A stretch of DNA of 64,000 nucleotides. Source: Hydrangea macrophylla (Eukaryota; Streptophyta; Magnoliopsida; Cornales; Hydrangeaceae). The translations under genes and the position numbers were made by a program. The first letter of the stretch is position 1; each line of letters opens with the position of its first letter. Below, piece by piece: positions 48,511 to 61,371 of the stretch. Under the pieces are notes generated by a model. The model saw only the letters and a program-made list of their open reading frames with translations, did no database searches and was not told where the DNA came from. Location of the stretch: positions 6,551,501 to 6,615,500 of the forward strand of contig CM066988.1 in assembly GCA_033977485.1 (NCBI GenBank), given 5' to 3'.

Positions 48511-49587
48511 AATATGTAATGCCAAAGTTTGGGTTTCATAAATAAATAATTTATAAAACAAGGTCATTAGGCCTTGGGATCAACAATATGATTTTCTACA
48601 TATTAAAATTAACCATTAGGTATTTATTACCTAATTATCATATTTTAAAACTAATTCTTATTATTTATTTAAACTAAATAAATAATAAGTACAACACACA
48701 ATTTAATAAACAGTAATTTCCGAATATAATAATATTATTTTTCAAAACCTTAAAGATTTTTTTACATAATAACTTTTTAAAAGCCTTTTTAAAACATTTA
48801 ACAACTGTAGTACCATTTTATTTTAATTAAACTAACATTTATTATTTATTTAAGACTAAATAAATAATAAGTATATAATATAAGAAAATAATTTCAGAAT
48901 ATACGAAATATTAAATAATAATATTTTAAAATTTATCAAAACTTAATAATAACATTTAAACTATTTTTAAACCACTAATTAGAACTAATTAATTAATTAT
49001 CAACTACATGTACCGCACAAATATACTACAACATATACCATAGAAGATCTCTTAAGAATGTTTTTTCTTCCTACGGCTGTTCAACATTATAGTATGTATA
49101 TATACATATAACACATACACACATATATATATGCATAAAAACATTTCTACTCCTAACTCTCCCATTTCTTAACGAAAATAGGTAAGTCCTATATGAAAAT
49201 TAATCGTCTCGACGAGCCCGATCCAACTAACTAAGTATGGAGTCTCCATTCTAAGTATTATGCACGAATTTTGGATAAAACTGAAAGTGGGTCTAAGGGG
49301 AAAAATCACGAATTCGTGACTATTGACTATGAATTGTTCAAGACTGTTCTTAGGGGAGTATAATGGGGTCTGATATGAGTCTTTTGACATAGGTTTTATG
49401 CATTTTGGTGAAGGTTGGAAATTCAAGCTCAAATGGAGCTTTAATGGTCTACTGCCACAAAAGGGCTTAAGGCTTTGTTTGGTGAGCTATAAATGCATGT
49501 GTGAGTGTTCATAAGCTACATGAAATAATTAGAGGGCAAGAGGAAAATTTACCTTGGGTTCCCTTTCTCCCTCTCAGCTTCTCTCTC

Positions 49588-49720
49588 TCTCTCTCTCTCT
49601 ACCAGGGTCTCACTCTCAGTTTTTCCCTCTCTCTCAATCTGGCTATGTATATATATATATATAAAACACTACATACGACATACATATATATACATATATA
49701 ATATACGTGAGTGTGTGCTT
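49588..49720. repeat. (TC)n and (TA)n microsatellites in Tekay-like LTR
   Basis: (CT)n at 49579-49600 and 49626-49637, then TATATATATATATA near 49648-49663, which could serve as a TATA region for minus- or plus-strand transcripts. Confidence 0.8.
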
Positions 49721-50483
49721 GGGGTGGTGTGCGACAGTGAGGTTGAGTGAGGGGATGTAGATGGTTATACATTGGGGAGAGGAAAAGTGGCCGGCGTTGG
49801 GAGATGTGGGTGTTTACCCAGCGGTTTGGAGGGAAAGTGAGTGGGAATCCATGGGTTAAGGGAGGTGTTTGGGTAGGGACATTACCCAATGAATTTAAGG
49901 TAGTGGGGGTAATATATAAGGCATCCTAAGTTGTACTAGTTTGTGCCACACAGTCCAAGTTTGACACAACTTCTACGGGTTTGCGTGATAAGTCAGTCCG
50001 GATCTGTGAATTACAGTCCGGGTTTATATATAACGGCCTGGGTTTAAAATAAGAATGTCAATTATAATCACGACATAGCCACGATACTATCGGGTCTGAA
50101 ATATAATATAATTACAACTTTATAATATTAAAACGACATCGGATCCTAATAATATAATATATGGTTATAAAATAGGTGATACGAAATAAAGATTATAACC
50201 CATAATTGTAATATCTAGCGACTACAATTATATTATAACATATAGTTATAACATTAAGCAACTACTAGTATATAAATATAATTTATATTATAAGTTTAAG
50301 CGATAATAATTATTAAAAATAATCTCTAGTTATTATTTAAGCGACATGAAATATAATATAACTTATAGTTATAAATTGACAATAAATATTAAAAATACGA
50401 ATTTAATACACAAGTTACAGGGATAATTATGGAAATAAACTCAGGAATCTATTTCTGTATTTTCTAATTTTCGAGGTATTACA

Positions 50484-51899
50484 CTCATATTGTTAATTAT
50501 ACTCGGAATTATAATCTCTCGGAAACCTGTGTAATCACTCGAATAGTATATGCGAGGGAGATAATTATATGTAAAGCAAATAAATATCGCATATGATACA
50601 GAACAACGTATGACACGACAAAAAAATAGTCTCACGAATAGATATTGATCATCAAGTAAATATTATTACTACCATAGCTCGTTCCCCTCTTCTTTCGGTT
50701 TCATATTCAAATCATATTTTCCTAGGATCAAATAGGACTTTAAAAATGTTATAATGTCGGTCAAGGGTTATAGCTAAGAAAAGAAGGGTAAAAAGGATTC
50801 AAAAAGTCCTTAAGTAGATAGGAATGGTCGTAACGTGCAACACAAGGGCTTTTACTACAACAACAATTTATTTTTCTTCTTCTACTACTCATATTTTTTT
50901 TTTCTTTTTCTTGTTTTTTTAATCTTCTCTTTTTTTTTTTCTTTTCGATATATACATTCCTCTTTTTCTTTATATCTATCACTTTTTTATTTTATTTTTT
51001 TTCACTACTCAATACTCCACTTTCTATAAGTCATTTATTAGCCCAATTTCTTTATGAAAAACTATTCTTCAACTACTCTTGGACATGGGTTAGGTACTCC
51101 ATATCGGAGTGAGTAGGATAATAGGTGAACAAAGAAATCGGCTTATTTAAGGCTCAAGGGGCTAACAAAGGATATAAAAATATTTTATTGGGTAGGTCAA
51201 AGGCCGAAAAGGGTTTATATTGACAGATGTCCTAATATCATTTCCTAAAGTCACATGATTGTTCAATGTTACGATATCAAGGGAAATAGATTTCTATTTC
51301 TATTAAGCATGGTAATTACAATACTAACTCGACTTTCAATCAAAATAAAGAAATATTGAGACTAATCAACAAGATACTGCACTTTGCAAAGAGATTTGAT
51401 GAAGTAATTTTAAAACCTCAACAAAGATGAAAGGCTCTAAGACTCACCGAGTTTAATCTCCACAATATTACTATCTAAAAATCCAAGCTATATTTCAATT
51501 TAAACGTATATCCACATGACTACGTGCTGTGCAAAAATAGATATGCAAGTTTAAAATATAAAATAATGATTCCAACGATATATAATTTCAAGACATATCT
51601 TCATAGCTTTAGTAGACATTGGATTTCGTGCTTTCTTAACCTCGAGTTTCAAAGAAATCTAGTTAAACAAGAATGAATTGAACGTTGAATAGTATTAAGA
51701 AAATGTATAAGAAAATGTACTTTTATTTATTATTACTACTAATAGAGTTATGTTTTTTTTACAACGAATGAAAGGAATAACGAATAAAAGAAATGAACAC
51801 AACTAAAACTAGTAAACTACTAAAACTCATAACAACTGAAAACAAACGAAACAAAAATAAAAGACTACTCCTAAAATACAAAAATTCATAATACTCCCC
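50484..51899 (-). mobile_element. Athila-B 3' internal region, proximal piece
   Basis: Non-coding, homologous to Athila-C 39830-40810: 'aaatagga' and 'tcctagga' blocks (50725), an A/G-rich tract on minus (50860-51010) and 'agactcaccgagttt' (51440). It ends at CTCAT, the target-site copy of the Tekay-like element. Confidence 0.8.
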
Positions 51900-51921
51900 C
51901 TAACCTAGTCACCGCATGTCC

Positions 51922-54236
51922 TTATGCAGGTGGCAACATTACAATGACATGGATGTACGCCTCAGTAAAGATAACCAGCATGTCCACTCCGCGGAAAGCA
52001 TCTGATGGAGGTGGCACTTCAGAGCGGATGTACAAGTCAATCAACTCCCAGTCTGGATGCTCAACTGGATCAACTGGCGGCTCTATCTCCTCATCCTCAT
52101 CCTCAGGAGTACCTAGTGCCAAGTCGACCTCATCCTCCTCGGGACCAACATACGGTGCAAAAATAGAGGCTATGTCCTTAGGAAACCAATTAGGATGTCC
52201 TGGGCATTGTTGAACAACGTCCGACACGTAATCTGGTAAATCCAAGGGTAGGTAACCTTAGGCGAAGTGACTGTGGTCTCGGTAAGATCACTTGAATGAA
52301 TAACATCTAGACTCAACACAACTCCCTCGTCATCCTTGCCCTCTTCGTCATCGGTCGAGTAATCGTCCGAATCTGAAGAAGAGGAAGACTCCGAAGAAGT
52401 AGATGGTACACCATAAGGATCATCGATAGTAGTGGGGTCATCGCCAAAGAGATCGTCCTCTTACGAAGAATTAGAACAAATAGTAATAGGGACACGAAGA
52501 TGATGACGGCTCCAACCGGGATGACCGACTGGACCATCAGGTTTGGGTTATGCTAGAACTTGACGAGGTATCATCAGTGGATGAACTAGAGTCGAAATGA
52601 CGACTTGACCCACTAGAGGACCTATCGGGTGAAGAAGGAGGAGATAAAGGATGGTCCATAGTACTAGTTTGAAAATAAAAATCAAGGATCGAGGTAAGCT
52701 ATATGGATTGTTTGAAATTATAAACCTGAAACAAAATGAATCACTACTAAAACTTTATTAGTTTTAGTTATCAGAACAAGAAACAAAATTAACATTATTG
52801 ATTATCGAAAATGTGTAGTATGAATGAGTATAAAATTTTAATTTAAGCGACTTATTTTGAATCTCAATGAAATTTTTGGGCATTCTTTCCCCCAAACTTG
52901 AATCTAATAGATTCCTATATAGTGTAATGGGGTAGGATGTGCTCATGATTGATAATGAATTAAAACGTTGCAAAAATTTCAAAATTACCCATTACTTAAT
53001 TATAGTGTATGTGGATGCATAATTATTAAGCAATAAAGCAAATTGTGTAATATGACTAAAAAAAAGTGCAGGAGTATACCCAAACCACAAAGAAAAGAAA
53101 AAGTGCGGAAATAAAATAATACAGGCCCAAATGAGAAAAATGAAAAGAAAGACGAAAAATAAACTAGACCGGTTGAAGCCGGGTACATCAGAGTTGTAAT
53201 AACAAAAAGAAATGAAAATGAAACGTAAAAGCATAAAAGTATATACATGCCCAGTGTTTGATAATGTCTATACCCAACCCACCAAATACATGAAAAGAGA
53301 AAATAAGTGTCTCTCACCCAATCATACCCACCCTAATCCTCATTGGCCTCAACCAAACCAGCTCCAATCCTGTACTACCTTGCCTAGTATCACCATCACC
53401 ATCGCCATCGCTCCCATCCTTACCATCACCTCCCTCGTGACCAACCTCCTCCTCCTCACCAGCCTCCTCAGCAACCTACTACGTCGGTCGTGAAAATGCA
53501 GACTGGTAGACAGCCTCTCCCTGGGATAAGATGTTCTCCAGCTGATCGGGATGTGCTAGCTAGAAATAAGTTCGCATATAGGATTGGAGCCTGAGGGTCT
53601 TGCCGCGGAAGGCACAAACGTCACCATAGGTTCAAGCATAAGATATATCCTCCAGTGGAGGTGTACGCTGTGCCTCTCGCTCCCAACGCGCCTGGGCTTG
53701 ATCCCTAGCCCTCCTAACCTCCATATCTAATCAATCCAGGCTCAACTTCCAATCGGCGAAAGCAAACTCTAGGATACGTCGATCTACGGGCTCATCTGTA
53801 GGAATAGGAAAGGCTTTGGACCGAAGGATTGCCGTAATGGTCCGTAGGTAAGGCAAGAGGGGTTTGGAATCAGCGGCATGGTCAATAGTATGGCTGGTAC
53901 TACGCATACCCTCCATAATAATGAGATCGGGATAAAACCAGTCACCGCGATAGATGGTGTGGAGGGCATAGGGTATATCTTTGGTTCTCTCCTGTTCATG
54001 GCCAAGGGGGTAGAGGTTTCGTTTAAAGACATGGTCGACAAACCACATCTGGAGGGGCATATGAGATCGACGAATAGTTTTCCCCAAACCAATGCGGCCG
54101 CCACACATATCCTGGGTGATGTGGGTGAAATGGTGTAATATAGAGAGAACGTTAAGTTTTGGGATCTAGAAGGAATGGGAGGGAAGCTGGAGGGCATCGG
54201 CGATGTTATCGGGATTGATTGTGATGGTGTGGCCAT
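51922..54236 (-). pseudogene. Athila-B ORF3-like region (plant transposon protein domain)
   Basis: The minus frames 54236-53784 and 54108-53731 overlap and, with a frameshift between them, resemble the 'putative plant transposon protein' domain found 3' of pol in Athila elements: a CGGRIGLGKTIRRSH block, then FKRNLYPLGHEQERTKDIPYALHTI and YPDLIIMEGM. Downstream come a Gly/Asp- and Ser/Asp-rich acidic stretch and a last acidic frame (52245-51922, EDEDEEIEPPVDP). In some elements this position holds an env-like ORF; no signal peptide or membrane pattern is visible here. Frameshifts and stops make it non-functional. Confidence 0.55.
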
Positions 54237-54475
54237 CTTGGGTGGTTCTTAGATAGGCATGTTGACTCAAGGATTGTTTAAGGTATCTAAGGTTTTGGTA
54301 AAATAGGCGGACGAGGCGTGGGTAACTAATTAAGTTCGGGTTTCGAAAGAAGAGCGGTGGGGCTAATTTTTGGGTGGTTAATGTGTTATAGCGTGCGATG
54401 TGATGGCCGGCCGATGGTGGTCAGTGGTGGTTTATGTTGGTTGGTTGATGATGGATTGATGGAGGAGGGAAGAAA

Positions 54476-54515
54476 GAGAGAAAGAGAGAGTTATCGCGAG
54501 AGAGAGAGAGACGAT

Positions 54516-54587
<72 letters not shown>

Positions 54588-54600
54588 CGAGAGAGAGCCT
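54476..54600. repeat. (GA)n microsatellite
   Basis: Largely uninterrupted (GA)n, about 29 units at 54519-54576, with shorter runs on both sides. Confidence 0.95.
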
Positions 54601-54639
54601 CAGAAAAAAAATTAGGGCTTGGCCCTATTTATAGGCGGA

Positions 54640-54999
54640 TAGGCACCTCACGCGAGCGATCTTCGCATGCACGAGCCCCTCCACGATGTGAAGCTGAGGT
54701 TTGTTTTAGATACAAAAAGGAAAAGTTCTAAGTGAAAAATTCGCTCCAGCGGGCCACTCGAGAGGCCATCTCGCGCGCGCGATCTCAAGCGTGACCAGAT
54801 GCTGAGAGTTCCTATAATAATATTTCAAAATTTTTTCTAAGGAAAAACATCGCTCTAGCAGGCCGCTTGAGCAATAAATCTTGTGCGTGCGATTTTAGGC
54901 GAGAGCAGAAACTGAGGGCATAAATCAAAAAGTTTGGAAATTTTTGTCTAAGGGATAAGCTCGCGCAAGTGGGCCATGCGAGCTGAACGCGCGATGTGT
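54640..54999. repeat. CG-rich minisatellite in Athila-B internal region
   Basis: Decayed units such as 'ctcgcgcgcgcgatct' (54771) and 'cgcgcgatg' (54989) correspond to those in the Athila LTRs. Confidence 0.7.
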
Positions 55000-55140
55000 C
55001 ATTTTTATCTTTTTCTCACTTATTTTCTTGTATGTGGGTTTAAATGATCAAAATATCATCTGTTGGGTATTCAAAAACTCAGACATTGGCAGGAAAAACT
55101 CCTAAAGAGTGTACAAAATTAAAGAAAACTCTAACAAATG

Positions 55141-55166
55141 CTTGGGTTGCCTCCCAAGAAGCGCTA
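55141..55166 (-). promoter_or_regulatory. Conserved Athila post-pol hairpin (Athila-B copy)
   Basis: Minus reading AGCGCTT then CTTGGGAGGCAACCCAAG, 100 bp after the integrase stop; identical core to 38742-38768. Confidence 0.75.
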
Positions 55167-55266
55167 AGTTTTACGTCGTTAGCTTGACCGATGCACGTGC
55201 TCAGTCAAAATAGATCGGATCTACCAGATCTATGGATTCAATTTCTCTTTCATATGTCTCTTCAGA

Positions 55267-56510
55267 CTAGTACAGCTTAAGCCGTTGGCCATTTACCTTA
55301 AAAGGTGTTTCGCTGTTTGTATCTTGTATTTCAACCGCTCCATGCGGAAACACGTGCGTTATTACGAATGGACCGTCCCATCGAGAACGTAGCTTACTCG
55401 GGAATAACCTCAATTTTGAATTAAATAACCATATGCGGTGTCTAACCTCAAAATTTTTCCTTACGATCATTTTGTCATGAAAAGCTTTTGATCGTTCTTT
55501 GTATATCTTTACGTTCTCATATGCTTCTTTTCTTAATTCCTCCAGTTTTTGTATTTGAAGTTTATAGTGGTATCCCGCCAATTTTATATCTTGGTTAAGC
55601 AATTTTATGGCCTAATAGGATTTATGTTCAAGTTCCACCGGTAAGTGGCACGCTTTTCCAAAGACTAATCGGTATGGAGACATTACAATAGGGGTTTTAT
55701 ATACTGTTCGATATGCCCAAAGCGCATTGCTCAGTTGTTGCGACCAATCTTTGTGATCTGGACACACTGTTTTTTCTAATATACTTTTTACTTCTCTATT
55801 CGAAACTTTAACTTGGCCTTGGGTTTGAGGATGGTACGCAATTCCTACCTTATGAGTGACGAAATATTTTCGGACGAGGCCTCAAAGTGATGATTATAGA
55901 AATGTTTACCCCCGTCGGCTATAATCGCTCGTGGTGTACCAAAACGATAAAATACGTTATCTTTAACAAACTGAACCACAACTTTATGGTCGTTGGTTCT
56001 CATCGCCACTACCTCCACCCACTTAGAAACATAGTCGACCGCGACTAGAATGTATTCGAAATCAAAGGACTATGAAAACGGACTCATAAAGTTGATGCCC
56101 CACACGTCAAATATTTCAATAATAAGGATCGGAGTAAGAGGCATTGCATCGCGACGGGACATATTACCTATTTTTTGACAACGTACACACTTTTGACAAA
56201 ATTCATGCACATCCTTAAATAGGGTTGGCCAATATAACCCACTTTGGGGGACTTTAGCAGCCGTACGATGGCTACTAAAGTGACATCCGCATTCTAAAGA
56301 GTGACAAAAGTTTAAAATAGAGTTGAACTCACTCTCTGGAACACAACGTCGTATGATTTGATTAAAACAGTGCTTGAATAGAAGTGAGTCATCCCAATAG
56401 TAATGTTTAACTTGTGAAAAGAAATGATCTTTATCTTGGGTAGACCAAGTATGAGGGGTATATCCTGTAGCTAAAAAGTTGACAATGTCGCTGAACCACA
56501 GACGTTTCAT
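55267..56510 (-). pseudogene. Athila-B integrase
   Basis: The minus frame 56510-56070 holds the zinc-binding N-terminal part (HSLECGCHFSSHRTAAK, then CQKCVRCQKIG) and the start of the core, where the first catalytic position reads WGINFMSPF with N in place of the usual D. The rest of the core (56069-55603) is recognisable only across stops and frameshifts, including YVSKWVEVVA and IIADGGKHF. The C-terminal frame 55602-55267 has the GPF.ITHVFPHGAVEIQD tail that ends Athila polyproteins. Integrase inserts the cDNA; this copy cannot. Confidence 0.8.
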
Positions 56511-56651
56511 GGCGGATAGGATAAATAATTGTTCGTCCAGATACGAATCTTGGAGAGGAGTAATATCGTTAGACTCGACAAATATTCGTGACAGGTGATC
56601 GGCGACAACATTTTCACAATCCTTTTTATCTCTTATTTTGTAATCAAACTC

Positions 56652-57588
56652 CTAAAGGAGTAAAATCCAACAAATTAGACGAGGTTTAGTTTCTTTCTTA
56701 TTCAAAAGATGACGCAATGCGGAGTGATCGGTATAAACAATAACCTTTGACCCTAAAAGATATGATCGGAACTTGTCAAGGGCAAACACGACCGTTAGCA
56801 ATTCTTTTTCAGTATTCATATAATTTAATTGCGTGGCATTAATGGTTATACTCGCATAATATATCACATGAGGAACTTTATTAACTTTCTGCCCTAAAAC
56901 TGCTACAACGGCGTAATCAGAAGCATCACACATCAGTTCAAATGAAAGTGACCAATCAGGGGATTGGATCACCGGAGCGTGGAAAGTAGAGATCTCAACG
57001 TTTTAAATGCCCTAAGACATTCACTATCAAATACAAATGGGACATCCTTGACGAGCACACAAGGGTCTTGAAATTTTGCTAAAATCTTTGATAAACCTAC
57101 GGTAAAATCTGGCATGACCGAGAAATGAACGGATTTGTCAGATGGAAGACGATGGTGGAAGTTTGTCAATTAATTCAATTTTTGCTTTATCGACCTCTAT
57201 ACCCCGTTTCGATACAATATGACCCAACACTATTCCTTCTTGAACTATAGAATGGCTCTTCGCCCAACTTAAAACCAAATTTGCTTCCTCACAACGGGCG
57301 AGGACTTTCGTAAGGTTTTGAAGACACTTATCAAATGTAGGACCAAAAACTGAGAAATCACCCATAAACACCTCTAAAAACTTTTCAATCATATCTGAGA
57401 AAATTGCCATCATATACCGTTGAAAAGTGGCTGATGCATTACACAAACCAAATGGCATACGGCGATAAGCAAAGGTGCCAAAGGGACATATGAACGTTGT
57501 TTTTTCTTGGTCGTCAGTATAGACAGGTACTTGGTTATAACCAAAGTATCCATCTAGAAAATAATAAAAGCTTTGACCTGATAGACGT
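56652..57588 (-). pseudogene. Athila-B reverse transcriptase (part 2) and RNase H
   Basis: RT palm motifs are FLDGYFGYNQV, then FGTFAYRRMPFGLCNASATFQR. The catalytic box reads FMGDFSVFG where the family has FMDD, so one of the two metal-binding Asp is lost. After a frameshift near 57150 comes RNase H (56972-56652): [43 protein letters not shown]. The solo LTR is inserted at 57588. Confidence 0.85.
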
Positions 57589-60500
57589 TGTAGACACCCC
57601 ATTTTGTCGGCTATCAGATTTAGGAGACCGATATCTTGGTGGTTCACAATGATAAAAAAAAACTAAAAAAGGACTCTTGGAAGTTAGTTCTATCTCTCAA
57701 AATGCTCAGAATGACCAAAAAACCCCTGAAAGTCCAAACACTCCCAGATTTGGACCGAAAGTAATGAAAACATGCTACGTCATAAAAAATGCTAAAAATA
57801 AGTTTTCAAGTAAAATCAGATGAAATCGTCAGCTCTCAGAGACCCCCGTAAGTCCCGGAAGTTCTCGGAAAGTCCCCATTGACCGGTTTGACCAAGGATT
57901 GACCATGTTTGACCAAGGTTTGACCAAAATCGTCCAAATTCGTCGAAAAGAGTCGAGATCATTCTAGATCAAATGGAAAGTACTAAAACAAGTTTTAAAA
58001 GAAAATCAAACAAAAACGTCAGCTCCCGGGAGCTCCCAGAGGTTCCCAGAACTTCTTGGAGGTCCCTAGTTTGACCAGTTTGACCAAAAGTTGACTTTAA
58101 AACCAGAGCACCATATCATTTTACAAACATTTTTCATGGATACTAGAGGTCAATCGCTTTCCAACAGTATATCGTACATAATTCTTGGGTTTAAAACGAA
58201 TTTATTATGAATTTCCAAAGGTGAAAAAGGCTATCAAATCGACTTTTATCGCGAATACCGCAAAACTTTTCAAAGTGACCTATCTTAGAACTATTTTTTT
58301 GTATAAATTAGACTCCATTACCTTTCCAATGGTATATCATAACCTCAGTTTGGAGTTCATACGCATTTTTTGTGAATTTCAGACGAAATAGGGCCTTTTC
58401 ACGAATACCGGAACCTCTAGGGGCCTAAATATAAATTTCTGGGTATCTGAGGAGTAGTGCCGTGATAGCACTGGGCCACTGTCACGGCGGCACATGGCTA
58501 GTGCCGTGGCGGCACTCAACCCCCGCAGATTCCATTTTTTAAATTTATTTTGGGGGTCCAAATTGAATAATTGAAGACCAAAACGAAATAGTTTTATGTT
58601 CACAGATGTTTGGGACCAATGGGAGCACTTTCTAAATCCCAAAACCACCTAGAATTGGCCTATATAAACCCCCATTTGCTCTTCATTTTGGGGGGGGAGG
58701 GGTAAGTGCAAAGTTTGAGAAAGTTGTGGAGAGAAAGAGTGATAGAGATAGGTTTAGAAGAGAGAAAGGGAGCTTCTCCCACTGATTTTCTACAAGAAAG
58801 TGAGTTCTAATCTTGTTTTCTTCCATTATCTCTCATATACTTCACATTCAAATACCCCCTAATCACCATTCTTGAGCATTCTTGAGTTAGGAAGCTACTT
58901 CCATATCCAAATGTCAATATCTATGAGTGAAACACCAAGCTACAAGTCCAATGTCACATTGATTATCACCTATTGATTGCTATTTACTTGATTGTTTATA
59001 TAAATATTCATCTCTTCTTACAACATTTCTTTTTGATTTTTCTTTGATTACTTACATGCTTATCATCATCTAGATGACATGTTGTTTGAGGTGAGTGAAT
59101 CCTTATGGATAGTAGCTCTTGACCTCAAAGACATGTTTAATGGATGATGATTCTAACTTCAATACATTCATATGTATTCTTGAAGTCATATTCTCAAACA
59201 AAACTATGTTTGTGCAAGTAATATTGGGAGTTGTTGATATGAGTTTGATGATGATGTTCCAAGTGGTCTTAACCTCCATTTAAGTGCTGAAAGTATACTC
59301 TCAAAACCTCTATTTCAAAACCCCTCGTAAACTCCTCATTTTGATTTCAAAGAATAAAACCATAGTTCTTCCCAAAACCTTCAAAACAGTGAACAGTCTG
59401 AGTTCAAAGATTTCTCTAGGACTCAATACTCAAAGTATTAACATGAAACCAGTTGGAAAGCCTTCTTAACTCATTATAGAACACCCATGATTTTGGTTTG
59501 TCTTAGAAACACTTGGAAGGATGCCATTTTGGTCCAAACATTCTCTCCAGACATTCTGTTTTTGCTGTCACAGCAGCTTGGTTAATTTTCAACTTGTTTT
59601 TTCAGAAAACGTTTCCAAAAGGGGTGGCCCCAAATGATTTCCCCTTGAACTATAGTATCTTAGGGAACGTTCTATGTAATATGGGCCTCTATATCTTTTG
59701 TTTTCATTTCCTAAGATTTTTCAACATTTCAGTCAACAGTACGGACTCTATTTTTGAGTAACCTCTATTGTTCACATTATTTCTCTTAATATGTAATAGT
59801 TATTGATGATTGGCTTTTTGATTTGTGTTCTAGAAACAATAAGAATGATCTCCATAAAAAATCATGCATTGAAAACATTTCTAACCCTACTTTTTAATTT
59901 CTACAAAACCAAGTCACTGTTCTGTCCACTATTCACAGCAAGTATACTTTTACTTCCATCATTTGATTTGATATTCATATGCCTTCCAAATTAGTTCATC
60001 TCTTAGGAAGTTATTCATACTACATTTGTACATATTCTATGATGATTTTATTCATGCATTCATGCATATTTTAGACTTCTAAGTCACTTTAGAAAGTCCA
60101 TGTACACAAATACACTACAACCTTTGCACATTCTAGGATCATACATTGTATCCATGCATGATTTGGGGCTTTTGTGAGCCCTAATCTAAGAAGATTATAA
60201 GGAATGATCATGATCACAAGTTCATGCTTCCCCTCGATCTAATCATCCTTTCTCATCCGTCCTGGGGATTGAGAGATCTTCTTTTCTCAAAGAATAACAT
60301 GCATCATGCTAGCTTGCTAAGAATATTTTGATTTCTTTGATTATTTGTTTCAAGAAAAATTCATGTCCCCTTTAGATTAGGGAAACTTAATTACTTGATA
60401 CATGATTAGACGATTTTTCCTAGGTTTATTTGTGTGATCTTCCATTTTACATTATATGATATTTGACTTAGATCTTATGAATGATATCTTATCTTTAGAT

Positions 60501-60862
60501 CTTCCATTTCAAATTTTCTTATGTGATGTAATATACTATCATAGTATTAATTGTCAAACCATACATAGTATAAGATGATTATTTGGATGCTAATTGAGGC
60601 CCGTTGAAAGACGGGGCAAGTTGAGGGTGTTTTAGTCGCCACAAAGGCTCCTTCCTCTCTCATACCAAAACCCCGAGCCAAGTCCTTTGGTTATGAAGGG
60701 CCGGTGCCCTTTATCCATTTGGGTGAGTCAAATTGGGTTTCTTGGTTCCCAAAAGACCAAGTGACGACTCTGTTTTTGTTTTCAAAAGACCTTTTCTTTT
60801 TCTCTTTCAAAATAATCTCAAACCAAAACAAAAGAGTGGACGACAGATTTCGTGTGTCCACA
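57589..60862 (+). mobile_element. 3.3-kb solo LTR inserted in Athila-B RT
   Basis: Starts TGTAGACACCCC and ends GTGTGTCCACA, flanked by GACGT (57584-57588) and GACAT (60863-60867), a 5-bp TSD with one change. The Athila-B RT motif order resumes directly across it. There is no internal region, so it is a recombination-derived solo LTR, probably of a large Ty3 lineage of the Tat/Ogre/Retand kind (judged from the terminal sequence). A TATA box TATATAAA at 58661 is preceded by CCAAT at 58614. A W-box cluster lies at 57879-58095. Orientation follows the TATA box. No coding frame of note; 58800-60840 is T-rich and unrecognised. Confidence 0.85.
57879..58095 (+). promoter_or_regulatory. W-box cluster (8 x TTGAC) in solo LTR
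   Basis: TTGAC cores at 57879, 57888, 57899, 57909, 57920, 58071, 58080 and 58091; seven extend to TTGACC and one to TTGACT. TTGACC/T is the binding core of WRKY factors. The tight, same-strand ~10-bp spacing of the first five is unusual. Confidence 0.75.
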
Positions 60863-61192
60863 GACATTCCAATATTTGACAATGAATGGGAGAGGGAAAT
60901 GATCCTTACGAGTCATCATATTAAGTTTACGATAGTCAATGCATACATGCCAACCAGTAGTTTGACGGGTGGATATGAGGACTCATTTTTCATTCGGCAC
61001 AACCGTAATGCCCGATTTCTTTGGAACAACCTGCGTGGGGCTGACCCAATTACTATTAGAGATTGGATAAATAATACCTGCATCTAAAAGTTTTATAACC
61101 TCTTTTATGACCACCTCCTTCATTTTAGGGTTAAGGCATCGTTGCATCTCTCTAGATGGTTTTGCATTTTCTTCTAAGTTAATTCGATGCAT
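60863..61192 (-). pseudogene. Athila-B reverse transcriptase (part 1)
   Basis: Frame 61192-60983: RCLNPKMKEVVIKEVIKLLDAGIIYPISNS and WVSPTQVVPKKSGITVV, the fingers of an Athila RT. A stop and frameshift follow; TTGWHVCIDYRKLN and RKDHFPLPFI are then readable up to the solo LTR. Confidence 0.85.
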
Positions 61193-61371
61193 GCAAACAG
61201 ACGGGTCAATCCCTTTTAAATTGGCTACTGTTCACCCTATCGCTTTCTTATGATTTTATAGGACCTATAATAGATGTACTTCTTGAATCATAGTTAAACT
61301 TGACGCAATTATGACCAGGAGTGTTGTATTAGGTCCTAAAAATACATATTTCAAAGAGTTCGGTAACGGTT

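Larger units (their letters stand above)
28378..50483 (-). mobile_element. Tekay/Del-like Ty3 element, gutted and interrupted
   Basis: Minus-strand element flanked by CTCAC (28373-28377) and CTCAT (50484-50488), a 5-bp TSD with one change. The 3' LTR is 28378-29092; the internal region (29093-33160) keeps a gag and an integrase tail; the PBS is iMet-type; the 5' LTR spans 33161-50483 and is split by Athila-C and a MULE. The minus LTR start TGTAATACC and a polypurine tract near AGGAGGTGGATGA, preceded by TTTCGGGGACGAAAT, are typical of Tekay/Del chromoviruses. Protease, reverse transcriptase and RNase H are missing. Confidence 0.8.
33161..50483 (-). repeat. 5' LTR of Tekay-like element, ~4.4 kb, split
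   Basis: Three pieces: 33161-34213, 42640-44038 and 48520-50483. The outer ends match the 715-bp 3' LTR. The middle holds the 32-bp hairpin array (33856-34200), a MITE (43692-43990), microsatellites near 49580-49700 with a TATA tract, and AT-rich sequence homologous to the relic at 20850-22631. Short open frames within it (for example 49169-49432) have no homology. Confidence 0.7.
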
